From the NCBI GenBank assembly GCA_031292735.1, contig JARLGP010000053.1, positions 1 to 36,885 on the forward strand: a stretch of DNA of 36,885 nt, read 5' to 3'. Each line of letters opens with the position of its first letter. The stretch's first letter is position 1. Position numbers and translations under genes: made by a program. Of this stretch, positions 1-8,531 are shown one piece after another. The DNA is from Holophaga sp. (GTDB lineage: Bacteria; Acidobacteriota; Holophagae; Holophagales; Holophagaceae). Under the pieces are notes generated by a model. That model saw nothing but the letters and a program-made list of their open reading frames with translations. It was not told where the DNA came from and made no database searches.

Positions 1-1
1 G

Positions 2-730
2 CGCCGGGGCGCCCGGGAGCAGCTGCGGCTGGGGGTGGACTTCATCAAGATCATGGCCGGCGGCGGCGCGGCTTCGCCCAGCGACGAGCTGGACACCTCC
101 CAGTATTCCCTGGAGGAGATGCAGGCCGCGGTGTTCGAGGCCGAATCCGCCGGCAAATACGTGGCGGCCCACTGCTATTCCGACCGCGGCATCAAGCTCT
201 GCTGCAAGGCCGGGATCCGCACCATCGAGCACTGCAACCTGATGACCGAATCCTCGGCCCAGGCCATGAAGGCCGCCGGCGCCTTCATGGTGCCGACCAT
301 GGTCACCTACGTGATGATCTCCCGGATGGGCAAGGAGCTCGGCCTGTCCGACAACTTCGTGCGCAAGATCAACCAGGCCCTGGAGAAGGCCGAGAACTCC
401 CTGACCATCGCCAAGGCCTTCGGCCTGAAGATCGGTTCCGGCAGCGACCTGCTGGGGCCCATGCAGACCTACAAGGGGATGGAGCTGGAACTGCAGGCCC
501 GGGTGCTGGGCCCCATGGGCGCCCTGCTGGCCACCACCAAGACCAACGCCGAGATCATCCGGCGCGAGCACGACCTGGGCACCATCGAAGCCGGCAAGCT
601 GGCCGACTTCATCCTGGTGAAGGGCGATCCGCTCAAGGACATGACCCTGTTCCAGAACTACCAGGAGAACCTCACCTTGATCATCCAGGAAGGCAACATC
701 TACAAGAACATCATTGCGCGAGGGAGGTAA
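2..730 (+). CDS. Metal-dependent amidohydrolase, C-terminal part (5' end outside window)
   Basis: The reading frame is open from the window edge, so the start is missing; 242 codons plus stop remain. The visible part is the second half of an amidohydrolase barrel of the imidazolonepropionase/Xaa-Pro dipeptidase-like group. DFIKIMAGGG carries the usual metal-bridging (carboxylated) lysine. AAHCYS and TIEHCN supply the two metal-binding histidines, and GSGSDLLGP supplies the catalytic aspartate. The end, EAGKLADFILVKGDPLKD, is the family's closing beta-sandwich motif. Such enzymes hydrolyse cyclic amides or dipeptide-like bonds; the substrate cannot be told from sequence. The next gene, an MFS carrier, starts 6 bases after the stop, so import and hydrolysis of one substrate is a reasonable inference. 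Confidence 0.85.
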   Translation, partial: RRGAREQLRLGVDFIKIMAGGGAASPSDELDTSQYSLEEMQAAVFEAESAGKYVAAHCYSDRGIKLCCKAGIRTIEHCNLMTESSAQAMKAAGAFMVPTMVTYVMISRMGKELGLSDNFVRKINQALEKAENSLTIAKAFGLKIGSGSDLLGPMQTYKGMELELQARVLGPMGALLATTKTNAEIIRREHDLGTIEAGKLADFILVKGDPLKDMTLFQNYQENLTLIIQEGNIYKNIIARGR

Positions 731-736
731 CAACTC

Positions 737-2140
737 ATGACCGGTCCCACCGAAGCAGCACTCCCCGGATTCACCGAGGGCGATTTGAATACCCTGAAAC
801 GGCTGGAACGGCTGCCGTTCGGGAAACCGCACATGCGGCTCCTGTTCATGGGCGGCCTGGGCTACACCTTCGACGGCATGGACGCGGCCCTGATCGCGTT
901 CATCCTGGCCCCCGCCATGAAGCTGTGGGGCCTCACCAACAGCCAGACCGGCGTGCTGGGCAGCTCGCTGATGATCGGCTACCTGGTGGGAGCCTTCACC
1001 GCCGGTTCCCTGGGCGACCTGATCGGCCGGCGCAAGGTGATGATGTATGCCCTGTTCATCTACACCTTCGCCACCCTGGTGGCGGCCTTCTCGCCCAACT
1101 GGCAGTTCCTGTTCTGGTCCCGGGTGGTGGCCGGCTGCGGGATCGGCGCCGAAAGCGCCATCATCGCGCCCTTCCTTTCCGAATTCATCCAGAGCAAGTT
1201 CCGCGGCCGGTTCATCGGTTCGCTGTCGGGCTTCTTCTCCTTCGGCTTCGTGTTCGCCGCGCTGCTGGGCTACTTCATCGTTCCGCACTTCTACTACGGC
1301 TGGCGCATCGCCCAGGTGATCACCTTCCTGCCCATCGTCATGCTGCTCTGGTGGCGCCGTTCGCTGCCGGAATCCCCCCGCTGGCTCATGCAGCGCGGCC
1401 GCTCGGCGGAAGCCGAGCTGGTGGTGGACCGGCTGGAATCCTACTACACGGCCAAGGGGGAGACCCTGGCTTCCTACCAGGACGTGCAGATCCCGCCCAT
1501 GGGCGAGCGCAAGGCCGGCAACTTCTGGGAGAACCTGGCCGGCCTGTGGTCCAAGGACATGGCCCGCACCTCGCTCATGCTGTGGATCCTCTGGATCGCC
1601 ATCACCTTCTCCTACTACGGCTTCTTCACCTGGATCCCCACCCTCCTGGTGAAGCAGGGCATGACCATCACCAAGAGCTTCGGCTACAGCCTGATCATCT
1701 ACCTGGCCCAGATCCCCGGCTACTACTCGGCGGCCTTCCTCACCGAGCGGCTGGATCGCAAGTGGACCATCGTGCTCTACCTGCTGCTGGGCGGCGTGGC
1801 GGCATACTTCCTGTCCGTGGCCCGGGCCGACGCGGCCATCACGATGTGCGGCTTCTGGCTGTCGTTCTTCATGAACGGCACTTACGCCGGGATCTACGCC
1901 TACACCCCTGAGCTGTACCCGACCTCCATCCGCTCCACCGGCATGGGGGTGGCTTCCTCCTTCGGCCGGGTGGGCGGGTTGGCCGCGCCGCTGATCATCG
2001 GCTTCACCTACGCCCGGATCGGTTTCGTGGGGGTGTTCACCATCACCACCTGCGTCCTGGTCATCGGCGCCCTGGCCGTGGCCATCCTCGGCATGAGCAC
2101 CGCCGGCAAGAGCCTGGAGCAGATTGCCGCAAAAAAATAG
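737..2140 (+). CDS. MFS transporter (sugar/aromatic-acid symporter type)
   Basis: A 467-residue inner-membrane protein with about 12 hydrophobic segments. GDLIGRRK at about residue 95 is the MFS loop 2-3 motif, and SLPESPRWLMQRGR near 210 is the PESPRWL motif of the sugar-porter and aromatic-acid:H+ symporter branches. A second-half copy, TERLDRKW, is at about 336. The ATG is preceded by GGGAGG, overlapping the end of the amidohydrolase gene, so the two are very probably co-transcribed. Substrate is unknown; small organic acids or amides fit the neighbour. A strong intrinsic terminator follows the stop. Confidence 0.9.
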   Translation: MTGPTEAALPGFTEGDLNTLKRLERLPFGKPHMRLLFMGGLGYTFDGMDAALIAFILAPAMKLWGLTNSQTGVLGSSLMIGYLVGAFTAGSLGDLIGRRKVMMYALFIYTFATLVAAFSPNWQFLFWSRVVAGCGIGAESAIIAPFLSEFIQSKFRGRFIGSLSGFFSFGFVFAALLGYFIVPHFYYGWRIAQVITFLPIVMLLWWRRSLPESPRWLMQRGRSAEAELVVDRLESYYTAKGETLASYQDVQIPPMGERKAGNFWENLAGLWSKDMARTSLMLWILWIAITFSYYGFFTWIPTLLVKQGMTITKSFGYSLIIYLAQIPGYYSAAFLTERLDRKWTIVLYLLLGGVAAYFLSVARADAAITMCGFWLSFFMNGTYAGIYAYTPELYPTSIRSTGMGVASSFGRVGGLAAPLIIGFTYARIGFVGVFTITTCVLVIGALAVAILGMSTAGKSLEQIAAKK

Positions 2141-2158
2141 AGAGGCTGTCCATCCAGC

Positions 2159-2187
2159 AAAGGCCGCCCCGACCGGGCGGCCTTTTT
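2159..2187 (+). terminator. Rho-independent terminator after the MFS gene
   Basis: AGGCCGCCC at 2161-2169 pairs with GGGCGGCCT at 2175-2183 around a five-base loop, extended by two A-T pairs, and runs into a T tract. It closes the amidohydrolase-MFS operon. Confidence 0.9.
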
Positions 2188-2294
2188 GCGTACCGGGTTC
2201 GTGCCGCTCAAGTTTGGACCGCCCCGCGTCGATAAGAAGATGATTGATCCAGGCCGCTATCCCCGAAGCTCGGATCCCTTGTTCGAGGTTGCCT

Positions 2295-3404
2295 ATGTCA
2301 GGGTACTGGTCCCGGACCATGGCCTTGTGCTTGACCGGCCTGATCCTTGGCGCTGCCGCCCCGATCCGGATCGGCTCCGTGTTCGCCGAGACCGGCGTGG
2401 CGGCCGAGGACAACCGGCCGTCCATCACGGGGGCGCGGGAGGCGGTGGCGGAGCTCAACCGCGACGGCGGCGTGCTCGGGCGCAAGCTGGAGCTGATGGT
2501 GTTCGACAACCTCAGCACTCCCATCGGCTCGAAGCTGGCCGTGGAACAGGCGGTGGCGGCCCAGGCCTCGGCCATCATCGGCGCGGCCTGGAGTTCGCAC
2601 ACCCTGGCCATGGCCCCCATCGCCCAGGCCCACCGGACCCCGCTGATCACCACCATCTCCACCCACGGGGCGGTCACCCTCGCCGGGGACTGCGTGTTCC
2701 GCATGTGCTTCCTGGATGCCTTCCAGGGCGAGGTGATGGCCCGGTTCGCCAGGGAGGCGCTGCACGCGCGCACCGCCGTATCGGTCAGCGACCTGGCCAG
2801 CGACTACGCCGCCGACCTGTCCCGGGAGTTCGAACAGGACTTCCGCAAGGCCGGCGGCGAGATCGTCGGGAAGCTGAGATACCGGATCAACCAGGCCAGC
2901 TTCACCGAACTCGCCGGCCAGGTCAGGGCCCTGAATCCGGATGTCGTCTTCATCCCCGGCTACTGGGACAGCGCGGTCATCATCAAGGCCATCCTGGCCT
3001 CGGGGTGCGCCACCATCCCGCTGGGCGGCGACGGGTGGGGCACCCGGCAGTTCTACAGCCTCGGCGGCAACGCGATTCCGAGGGCCTACTTCTGCACCCA
3101 CTGGGCGGAGGATTCCAGTTCGGCGAAATCGAAGGCCTTCGTGGCGAAATACAAGCGCGGGGCGGAGCCGATGGATTCCCAGGAAGCGCTGGCCTACGAC
3201 GCGGTCTACCTGCTGGCCGGCGCCATCCGCCGGGCCGGGAGCGCCGAGCGGGAACCGGTGCGGGAGGCCATCGCCGCCACCCGGGCCTTCGTCGGCGTGA
3301 CCGGCCGCGTATCCTTCCAGGACCGGCGGGACCCCAGCCGGAGCGCCGTGATCGTGGAAATCAAAGATGGCAAGCCGCATTTCTATAAGAGCGTCCAGCC
3401 CTGA
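2295..3404 (+). CDS. Periplasmic binding protein, LivJ type (Peripla_BP_6), first of two
   Basis: A 369-residue secreted protein. I chose the ATG at 2295 because GAGG lies six bases upstream and the product then starts with a signal peptide (MSGYWSRTMALCLTGLILG). The mature part starts IRIGSVFAETGVAAED, continues with REAVAELNRDGGVLGRKLEL, and has the VFIPGYWDS and YDAVYLLAGAIRRAG regions. This is the standard two-lobed fold of branched-chain amino acid and amide binding proteins. No permease or ATPase gene is nearby. Instead a second binding protein and a hybrid histidine kinase follow on the same strand, so a sensory role is likely (inference). Upstream ATGs at 2244 and in another frame lack a good ribosome site. 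Confidence 0.85.
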   Translation: MSGYWSRTMALCLTGLILGAAAPIRIGSVFAETGVAAEDNRPSITGAREAVAELNRDGGVLGRKLELMVFDNLSTPIGSKLAVEQAVAAQASAIIGAAWSSHTLAMAPIAQAHRTPLITTISTHGAVTLAGDCVFRMCFLDAFQGEVMARFAREALHARTAVSVSDLASDYAADLSREFEQDFRKAGGEIVGKLRYRINQASFTELAGQVRALNPDVVFIPGYWDSAVIIKAILASGCATIPLGGDGWGTRQFYSLGGNAIPRAYFCTHWAEDSSSAKSKAFVAKYKRGAEPMDSQEALAYDAVYLLAGAIRRAGSAEREPVREAIAATRAFVGVTGRVSFQDRRDPSRSAVIVEIKDGKPHFYKSVQP

Positions 3405-3419
3405 CAGGAAGAACCTGAA

Positions 3420-4565
3420 ATGAAACCGTGGATGAGATTCAAGACCTGCTTTCGTGGCGCCGCGCTGGCCCTGGCCGGATGGTCCGCGCTGGGGGCGGCC
3501 GAGGTCAAGCTGGCCATCATCCTGGCCCATACCGGCATCGGGGCCGACGAGAACCTTCCCGGGCTGAAGGCGGCGGAGATGGCCGTGGAGGAGATCAACG
3601 GCGCCGGCGGCCTGCTGGGGCGGAACGTGGAACTGATCGTGGTGGACACCGGGAGCACCCCGCTGGGATCCCGGAAAGCCGCGGAATACGCGGTCAGCCA
3701 GGGGGTGGTGGGGGTGATCGGGGCCTACCGAAGCTCCGGCTGCCTGGCCATGGCGCCGGTGATCCGGGCCGCCCGGATCCCCATGATCACCCCCAGCGCC
3801 ACCAACCCCGATGTCACCAGCGGCAACGATTTCATCTTCCGCGCCTGCTTCACCGACGAGTTCCAGGGCCGGGCCATGGCCGAGTTCGCCCGCCGGGACC
3901 TGGGGGCGGGCAACGCCGTGGTGCTCACCAACATGACCGAGAACTACTGCATCAGCCTGGCCCGCTACTTCGTCGGCAGCTTCCGCGAGCTGGACGGCAA
4001 GGTGCCCTGGGAGGGCGAATACCAGGGCAGCGCGGTGGATTTCAAGGCGGTCCTGGCCGAGCTGAAGCGGCTCCGGCCGGAGGTGGTCTTCATCCCGGGC
4101 TACCCTCGGGACAGCGGCCTGCTCATCAGCCAGGCCGTGAGTTCGGGGATCCGCACGGTGTTCCTGGGCGCCGACGCCTGGGACATGGGGGTGGACCAGT
4201 ACGTGGCGGGCCCGGCCCTGGAAGGGGCCTACCACTCCGACCAGTGGCACGCCGACGCGCCCTATGCGCGGAACCGGGCGCTCAAGGCGCTGTTCCAGAA
4301 GAAGTACGGCCGCGAAAGCTTCAACAGCATGCAGATCCCCCTGACCTACGATTCGGTGATGCTGTTCGCCGACGCGGTGAAACGGGCCAATTCCCTGAAC
4401 CCGGAACGGATCAGGCAGGCGCTCCAGCAGACCAAGGGCTTCAGGGGCGCTTCGGGCAGCATCACCTTCGACCGGAACCGGAACCCCATCGGCAAGGATG
4501 TCGTCATCATGAAGTTCCAGGGCGGCGCCTGGAGATATTTCAAGTCCATCAGCCCGGGCCGCTGA
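3420..4565 (+). CDS. Periplasmic binding protein, LivJ type (Peripla_BP_6), second of two
   Basis: A 381-residue secreted protein that starts 15 bases after the previous stop, with AGGAAG upstream of the ATG. The signal peptide ends around WSALGAA, and the mature chain starts EVKLAIILAHTGIGADEN. It shares the order of motifs with its neighbour: AVEEINGAGGLLGRNVEL, SSGCLAMAPVIRAARIPMI, VVFIPGYPRDS and YDSVMLFADAVKRAN. The two are clearly paralogues but differ across the ligand cleft, so they probably bind different ligands. The hybrid kinase gene starts 64 bases downstream. The likely job is ligand capture in the periplasm and presentation to the kinase; transport with a distant permease is the alternative. 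Confidence 0.85.
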   Translation: MKPWMRFKTCFRGAALALAGWSALGAAEVKLAIILAHTGIGADENLPGLKAAEMAVEEINGAGGLLGRNVELIVVDTGSTPLGSRKAAEYAVSQGVVGVIGAYRSSGCLAMAPVIRAARIPMITPSATNPDVTSGNDFIFRACFTDEFQGRAMAEFARRDLGAGNAVVLTNMTENYCISLARYFVGSFRELDGKVPWEGEYQGSAVDFKAVLAELKRLRPEVVFIPGYPRDSGLLISQAVSSGIRTVFLGADAWDMGVDQYVAGPALEGAYHSDQWHADAPYARNRALKALFQKKYGRESFNSMQIPLTYDSVMLFADAVKRANSLNPERIRQALQQTKGFRGASGSITFDRNRNPIGKDVVIMKFQGGAWRYFKSISPGR

Positions 4566-4629
4566 ATCGGATACAATCGTTGCAACCCATTCGCGACTAT
4601 CCTGTGCAACCGGCATTAGGCGGCCCTCT

Positions 4630-6729
4630 ATGCCTTTCCAAGGTCTACGTTTCAAGATCAATTCGGCGATAACCGCCACCTGCCTGTTTGTCGCCTTTTG
4701 TTTCAGCGCCATCGTCTATCCCTATGAACTGCACCAGCGCACCTCCAGGTTCGGGGAGATCCTCACCCTGGTCAGCGCCGTGTTCGAACAACGGCGCGAG
4801 GAGATCGCCAACGAGATCTATGCCGGGCAGCAGTCCGGCCTCATCAGTTCCCTGGGCAGCATCCAGGAGGTCAAGGGCATCGCCAAGGCCATGGTCTACG
4901 ACACCGATGGCCGGCTGCTCGCGGCCACCGGGCCCGGGCCGGAGGCCAGGGTGGAAGCCAGCGAACTGACCGCCCACGACCCGGACTTCGGGCTGCAGCA
5001 GCGGGTCTTCGCCGGCCACCCCTATGCGGTCTATTCCGCGCCCATCGAGGTGATCGGCGTGAAGGTGGGGTCCATCCGGATCTACTACGACCTCAAGCCC
5101 CAGCACCAGGAGGCCATCCTGCGGGTCGGCATGTTCCTGCTGCTGCTGGTGTCGGTGCTGGTGGTCATGTCGCTGATGCTGAACGTCCTGCTCAGCCGGT
5201 TCGTGCTGAAGCCCACCTTCATGCTGCGCAACGCCATCACCCGGCTGCAGGCCGGCAACCTGGGCGAGCAGGTTCCGTTCATTTCCAAGGACGAGATCGG
5301 CGAGGTGGCGGCGGCGTTCAACGCCATGTCCAGCATGCTGGGCAGCCAGCACGAGGCCCTGAACGATTCGGTGCAGGCCCGGGAGGAGTACGCCCAGAAG
5401 CTGGAGCGGGCCAACCGCGACCTGGAATACCTCAATGCCAGCCTGGAAACCATCGTGCTGGAACGGACCTCCATGCTCAGCGAAAGCAACCGGCGGCTGC
5501 AGGAGGAGATCGCCGAGCGGATCCGGGCCGAGGAGGCGCGCCGGGAGCTGGAGGAGCGGCTGGCCCGCTCGCAGAAGATGGAGGCCCTGGGCCTGCTGGC
5601 GGGCGGGGTGGGGCACGACCTGAACAACGTGCTGTCCGGGGTGGTGAGCTATCCCGACTTTCTGCTCATGGAGATGCCGGGCGATCATCCGCTGCGCAAG
5701 GCGATCACCGCCATCCGCAACTCCGGCCTGAAGGCCGCCGCCATCGTCCAGGACCTGCTGGCCCTGGCCCGGCGCGGGGTGATGCAGACCAGCGTGCTGG
5801 ACCTCAACCGCGACATCGTGCAGGACTACCTGGACTCCCCGGAATACGCCGCCCTGCTGCTCCAGCATCCGGACATCCGGATCGAATCCTGCCTCAGCCC
5901 GGACCTGAAAAGGATCAAGGGATCTCCGGTGCACATCAAGAAGTCGCTGATGAACCTGATCATCAACGCCATGGAGGCGCAGCCCAAGGGCGGCTCGATC
6001 CGCATCTCCACCAGCAACGTCTACCTGGACGGGGCCATGGACGGCTTCGGCAAGGTGGGCGAGGGCGACTACGTCCGGCTCCGGGTGGAGGACGACGGGG
6101 TGGGGATCAAGCAGGAGGACCTGACCCGGATCTTCGAACCGTTCTACACCCGGAAGGTGATGGGCCGCAGCGGCACCGGGCTGGGCATGGCGGTGGTGTG
6201 GGGCACCGTCCAGGACCACCATGGCCACATCACCGTGAGCAGCGTGCCGGACCACGGCTCCACCTTCGACCTGTTCTTCCCGGTCACCCGGGAGGAGGGC
6301 GTCCCCGAACCGGGCAACGTGCCCATGGGCGAGTACCGGGGCCACGGGGAGCGGATCCTGGTGGTGGACGACCTGGAGGAGCAGCGGACCCTGGTGTCGG
6401 CCATCCTGGAGCGGCTGGACTACCAGGTGGTGACCGCCGCCAGCGGGGAAGCCGCGGTGGAGTATCTGAAGGGCCACACGGTGGACCTGGTGCTGCTGGA
6501 CATGATCATGGACCCCGGCATGGACGGCCTGGCCACCTACCGGCAGATCCTGGCGCTGCATCCGGGCCAGAAGGCGATCATCGCCAGCGGCTACGCGGAA
6601 AACGAGCGGGTGGTGGAGGCCATCGCGCTGGGGGCCAGCCGCTACCTCAAGAAGCCCTACACCATCGAGAACCTGGGCCAGGCGCTCCGGGCCGACCTCG
6701 TGTTCAGCCCGGCGGATAGCAGAGGATGA
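4630..6729 (+). CDS. Hybrid sensor histidine kinase (sensor-HAMP-kinase-receiver)
   Basis: A 699-residue inner-membrane protein. Membrane segments lie at about 10-31 and 166-188, enclosing a periplasmic domain of about 130 residues. HAMP follows (about 189-243), then a long coiled coil (about 245-315). The phosphoacceptor histidine is H329 in GGVGHDLNNVLSG, of the NtrB-like HDLNN class. The ATPase domain (about 430-555) has NLIINAMEA, EDDGVG and GTGLGMAVVWG. The C-terminal receiver (about 573-690) has VVDDLEE, acceptor D624 in LLDMIM, and LKKPY. No separate output protein is adjacent, so phosphate probably passes on through a distant phosphotransfer protein. It sits behind two orphan binding proteins, its probable ligand receptors. 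Its 3' end overlaps the opposite-strand kinase gene by 26 bases. Confidence 0.9.
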   Translation: MPFQGLRFKINSAITATCLFVAFCFSAIVYPYELHQRTSRFGEILTLVSAVFEQRREEIANEIYAGQQSGLISSLGSIQEVKGIAKAMVYDTDGRLLAATGPGPEARVEASELTAHDPDFGLQQRVFAGHPYAVYSAPIEVIGVKVGSIRIYYDLKPQHQEAILRVGMFLLLLVSVLVVMSLMLNVLLSRFVLKPTFMLRNAITRLQAGNLGEQVPFISKDEIGEVAAAFNAMSSMLGSQHEALNDSVQAREEYAQKLERANRDLEYLNASLETIVLERTSMLSESNRRLQEEIAERIRAEEARRELEERLARSQKMEALGLLAGGVGHDLNNVLSGVVSYPDFLLMEMPGDHPLRKAITAIRNSGLKAAAIVQDLLALARRGVMQTSVLDLNRDIVQDYLDSPEYAALLLQHPDIRIESCLSPDLKRIKGSPVHIKKSLMNLIINAMEAQPKGGSIRISTSNVYLDGAMDGFGKVGEGDYVRLRVEDDGVGIKQEDLTRIFEPFYTRKVMGRSGTGLGMAVVWGTVQDHHGHITVSSVPDHGSTFDLFFPVTREEGVPEPGNVPMGEYRGHGERILVVDDLEEQRTLVSAILERLDYQVVTAASGEAAVEYLKGHTVDLVLLDMIMDPGMDGLATYRQILALHPGQKAIIASGYAENERVVEAIALGASRYLKKPYTIENLGQALRADLVFSPADSRG

Positions 6730-8485
6730 ACCGGCAGCCCCGCTGGGGGCTGCTGTCCACCCGCACCGTGCCGTGGTCCCCGTCCACCAGGGCCTTGACC
6801 GTGGCCAGCCCCAGGCCGGTCCCTTCGCCCTCGCCCTTGGTGGTGACGAAGAACTCGAACAGGTGGTCCAGCACCTCGGGCGGCAGCCCCGGCCCGTTGT
6901 CCGCCACTTCCAGCTGGACCAGGGGCCCTTCGGGACCCGGCACGGAGCCCAGCCGGATGCTCACCACGCCGCCGTGGGGCATGGCGTCCTTGGCGTTGCA
7001 CACCAGGTTGACCAGGATCTGCTCCAGGTTGGACTTCCGGGTGAGCACGGGAAACCGCCCGGGGGCCAGGACCATGCGCAGCTCGATGTTCCGGGGCAGC
7101 AGCATCCGCAGCAGGTCCTCCTGCTGGGCCAGGGCCTCGGCCAGGTCCAGCCGGCGGGGCGGCTCCGAATCCTTGCGGGCATAGCCCAGCAGCCGCCCGG
7201 TGAGCGAAGCGGCCCGGTCGGTGCTGGCGTGGATGCGCGCCAGGTGCCGGTCCCCGGGCTGGGGGGAGCCGTCCAGCTCCTGTTGGATCAGCTGGACGCT
7301 GGAGCGGATGACCCCCAGGAAATTGTTCAGGTCGTGGGCGATCCCCGCTCCCAGGGAGGCCAGGGTGTTCAGCCGCTCGGTGCGCAGGACCACCGACTGC
7401 ATGGCCTCCAGGTCCCGGGTGCGGGCGTCCACCCGCTCCTCCAGGCACTGGTTGGCCACCCTCATCTCCTGCAGCAGCAGGAACTGGCGGAACAGCAGGA
7501 GCCAGGCCAGCAGGATGAAGCCCACCAGGGAACCGCCGGCCACCCTTCCGGAAAGGAGGTACTGCATGAGAATGGCCACCGCGGCCAGGGCGAAGGCGGC
7601 GTAGGGCAGGAACACCCAGATGCGGGCCTTGCCCATGGGCGCGTCGGAGAAGTCCAGCGGGGCCCTGGACCAGGCCGCCAGCCCCAGGATCAGGGGGGAA
7701 ACCGCATAGACGCTGGCCAGCTGCGGGGCCGGCAGCCAGCCGTGCACCAGCAGGTTCTGCAGGAGGCTGATGTAGACGCCGCCCAGGAGCACATTCACCA
7801 GGATGAACCCGAGCACCCCGCGGATCCGCCTGGGGTCCTGCTCCAGCAGCATCAGGCTGACCCCGCCCAGCAGGGTGAGCCGGCCGCAGGCGGCCACCAT
7901 GGCCAGGTTGATCAGGCTGTTCGAGCGGAACCCCGCCCGCCAGTCGCCGAGGGTCCACAGGATGAGCAGGATGGAACCCACGAACAGGCAGCTGGCCAGG
8001 AGGTTCCTGGCCTTCCAGGGCAGCCCGGCGGGTTTCCAGGGCAGGCACAGCAGGGCCGCCGTGGCCAGCCCCTGGCTGGTCGCCCCCAGCACCACCGGCC
8101 CGGCGGTGCGCAGGGCCGAGCCGGGATCCTGCACCAGGAAGCCGGCGCCCAGGCTGGCCGCGGTCAGAACGGCCAGGGCCCATCCCAGCAGCCGCCAGCC
8201 GGTGGCTTCCGCGGGGGATTCCCGGGCCCGGACGAAGGCCGCGACCGCGCTGATCAGGTTGGTGAGCGCGCCGGCCTCGGCCAGATGGAAGCGGATCTCC
8301 CGCAGCGGATGGCCCGACAGCCACAGGCCCAGCCCGAGGGTGCAGGCGGCCATGACCAGCACCGGAACCAGGATCGGGCGCCGGGGCAACACCGCGCCCG
8401 GGGATCCGCCCGATCCAGCTCCGGTCGTTGCCAGCAAGCCCAAACCCTCCATTCGCTCCACCCTGGAGCCATGGCCGCAGGGCAT
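6704..8485 (-). CDS. Multi-spanning membrane sensor histidine kinase
   Basis: A 593-residue protein. The first 340 residues contain about nine to ten hydrophobic segments, so the sensor is embedded in the membrane and no large periplasmic domain is visible. A short coiled coil leads to LASLGAGIAHDLNNFLG, with acceptor H384. The ATPase domain follows, with NLVCNAKDAMP, VADNGPGLPPE and GEGTGLGLATVKALV. There is no receiver domain and no response regulator in the window. An ATG at 8452 is an alternative start (GGTGGAG three bases upstream). It lies 46 bases after the MacB-like permease gene on the same strand and may belong to that operon. The end is tail-to-tail with the hybrid kinase gene. Confidence 0.85.
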   Translation of the reverse strand: MPCGHGSRVERMEGLGLLATTGAGSGGSPGAVLPRRPILVPVLVMAACTLGLGLWLSGHPLREIRFHLAEAGALTNLISAVAAFVRARESPAEATGWRLLGWALAVLTAASLGAGFLVQDPGSALRTAGPVVLGATSQGLATAALLCLPWKPAGLPWKARNLLASCLFVGSILLILWTLGDWRAGFRSNSLINLAMVAACGRLTLLGGVSLMLLEQDPRRIRGVLGFILVNVLLGGVYISLLQNLLVHGWLPAPQLASVYAVSPLILGLAAWSRAPLDFSDAPMGKARIWVFLPYAAFALAAVAILMQYLLSGRVAGGSLVGFILLAWLLLFRQFLLLQEMRVANQCLEERVDARTRDLEAMQSVVLRTERLNTLASLGAGIAHDLNNFLGVIRSSVQLIQQELDGSPQPGDRHLARIHASTDRAASLTGRLLGYARKDSEPPRRLDLAEALAQQEDLLRMLLPRNIELRMVLAPGRFPVLTRKSNLEQILVNLVCNAKDAMPHGGVVSIRLGSVPGPEGPLVQLEVADNGPGLPPEVLDHLFEFFVTTKGEGEGTGLGLATVKALVDGDHGTVRVDSSPQRGCRFILCYPPG

Positions 8486-8531
8486 CGCCTGTTTCTGATG
8501 AGCCTAGTCTAACCGAGGACTGGGCGCAGGG

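Noticed and set aside
2298..4712. 804-codon open frame on the minus strand opposite the two binding-protein genes
   Set aside because: It is antisense to two well-supported genes and consists of low-complexity Gly/Ala/His/Arg/Pro residues, typical of the mirror frame of GC-rich coding DNA. The same applies to 4645-6561 (-), 8997-11282 (+), 18362-20776 (+) and 28333-29895 (-).
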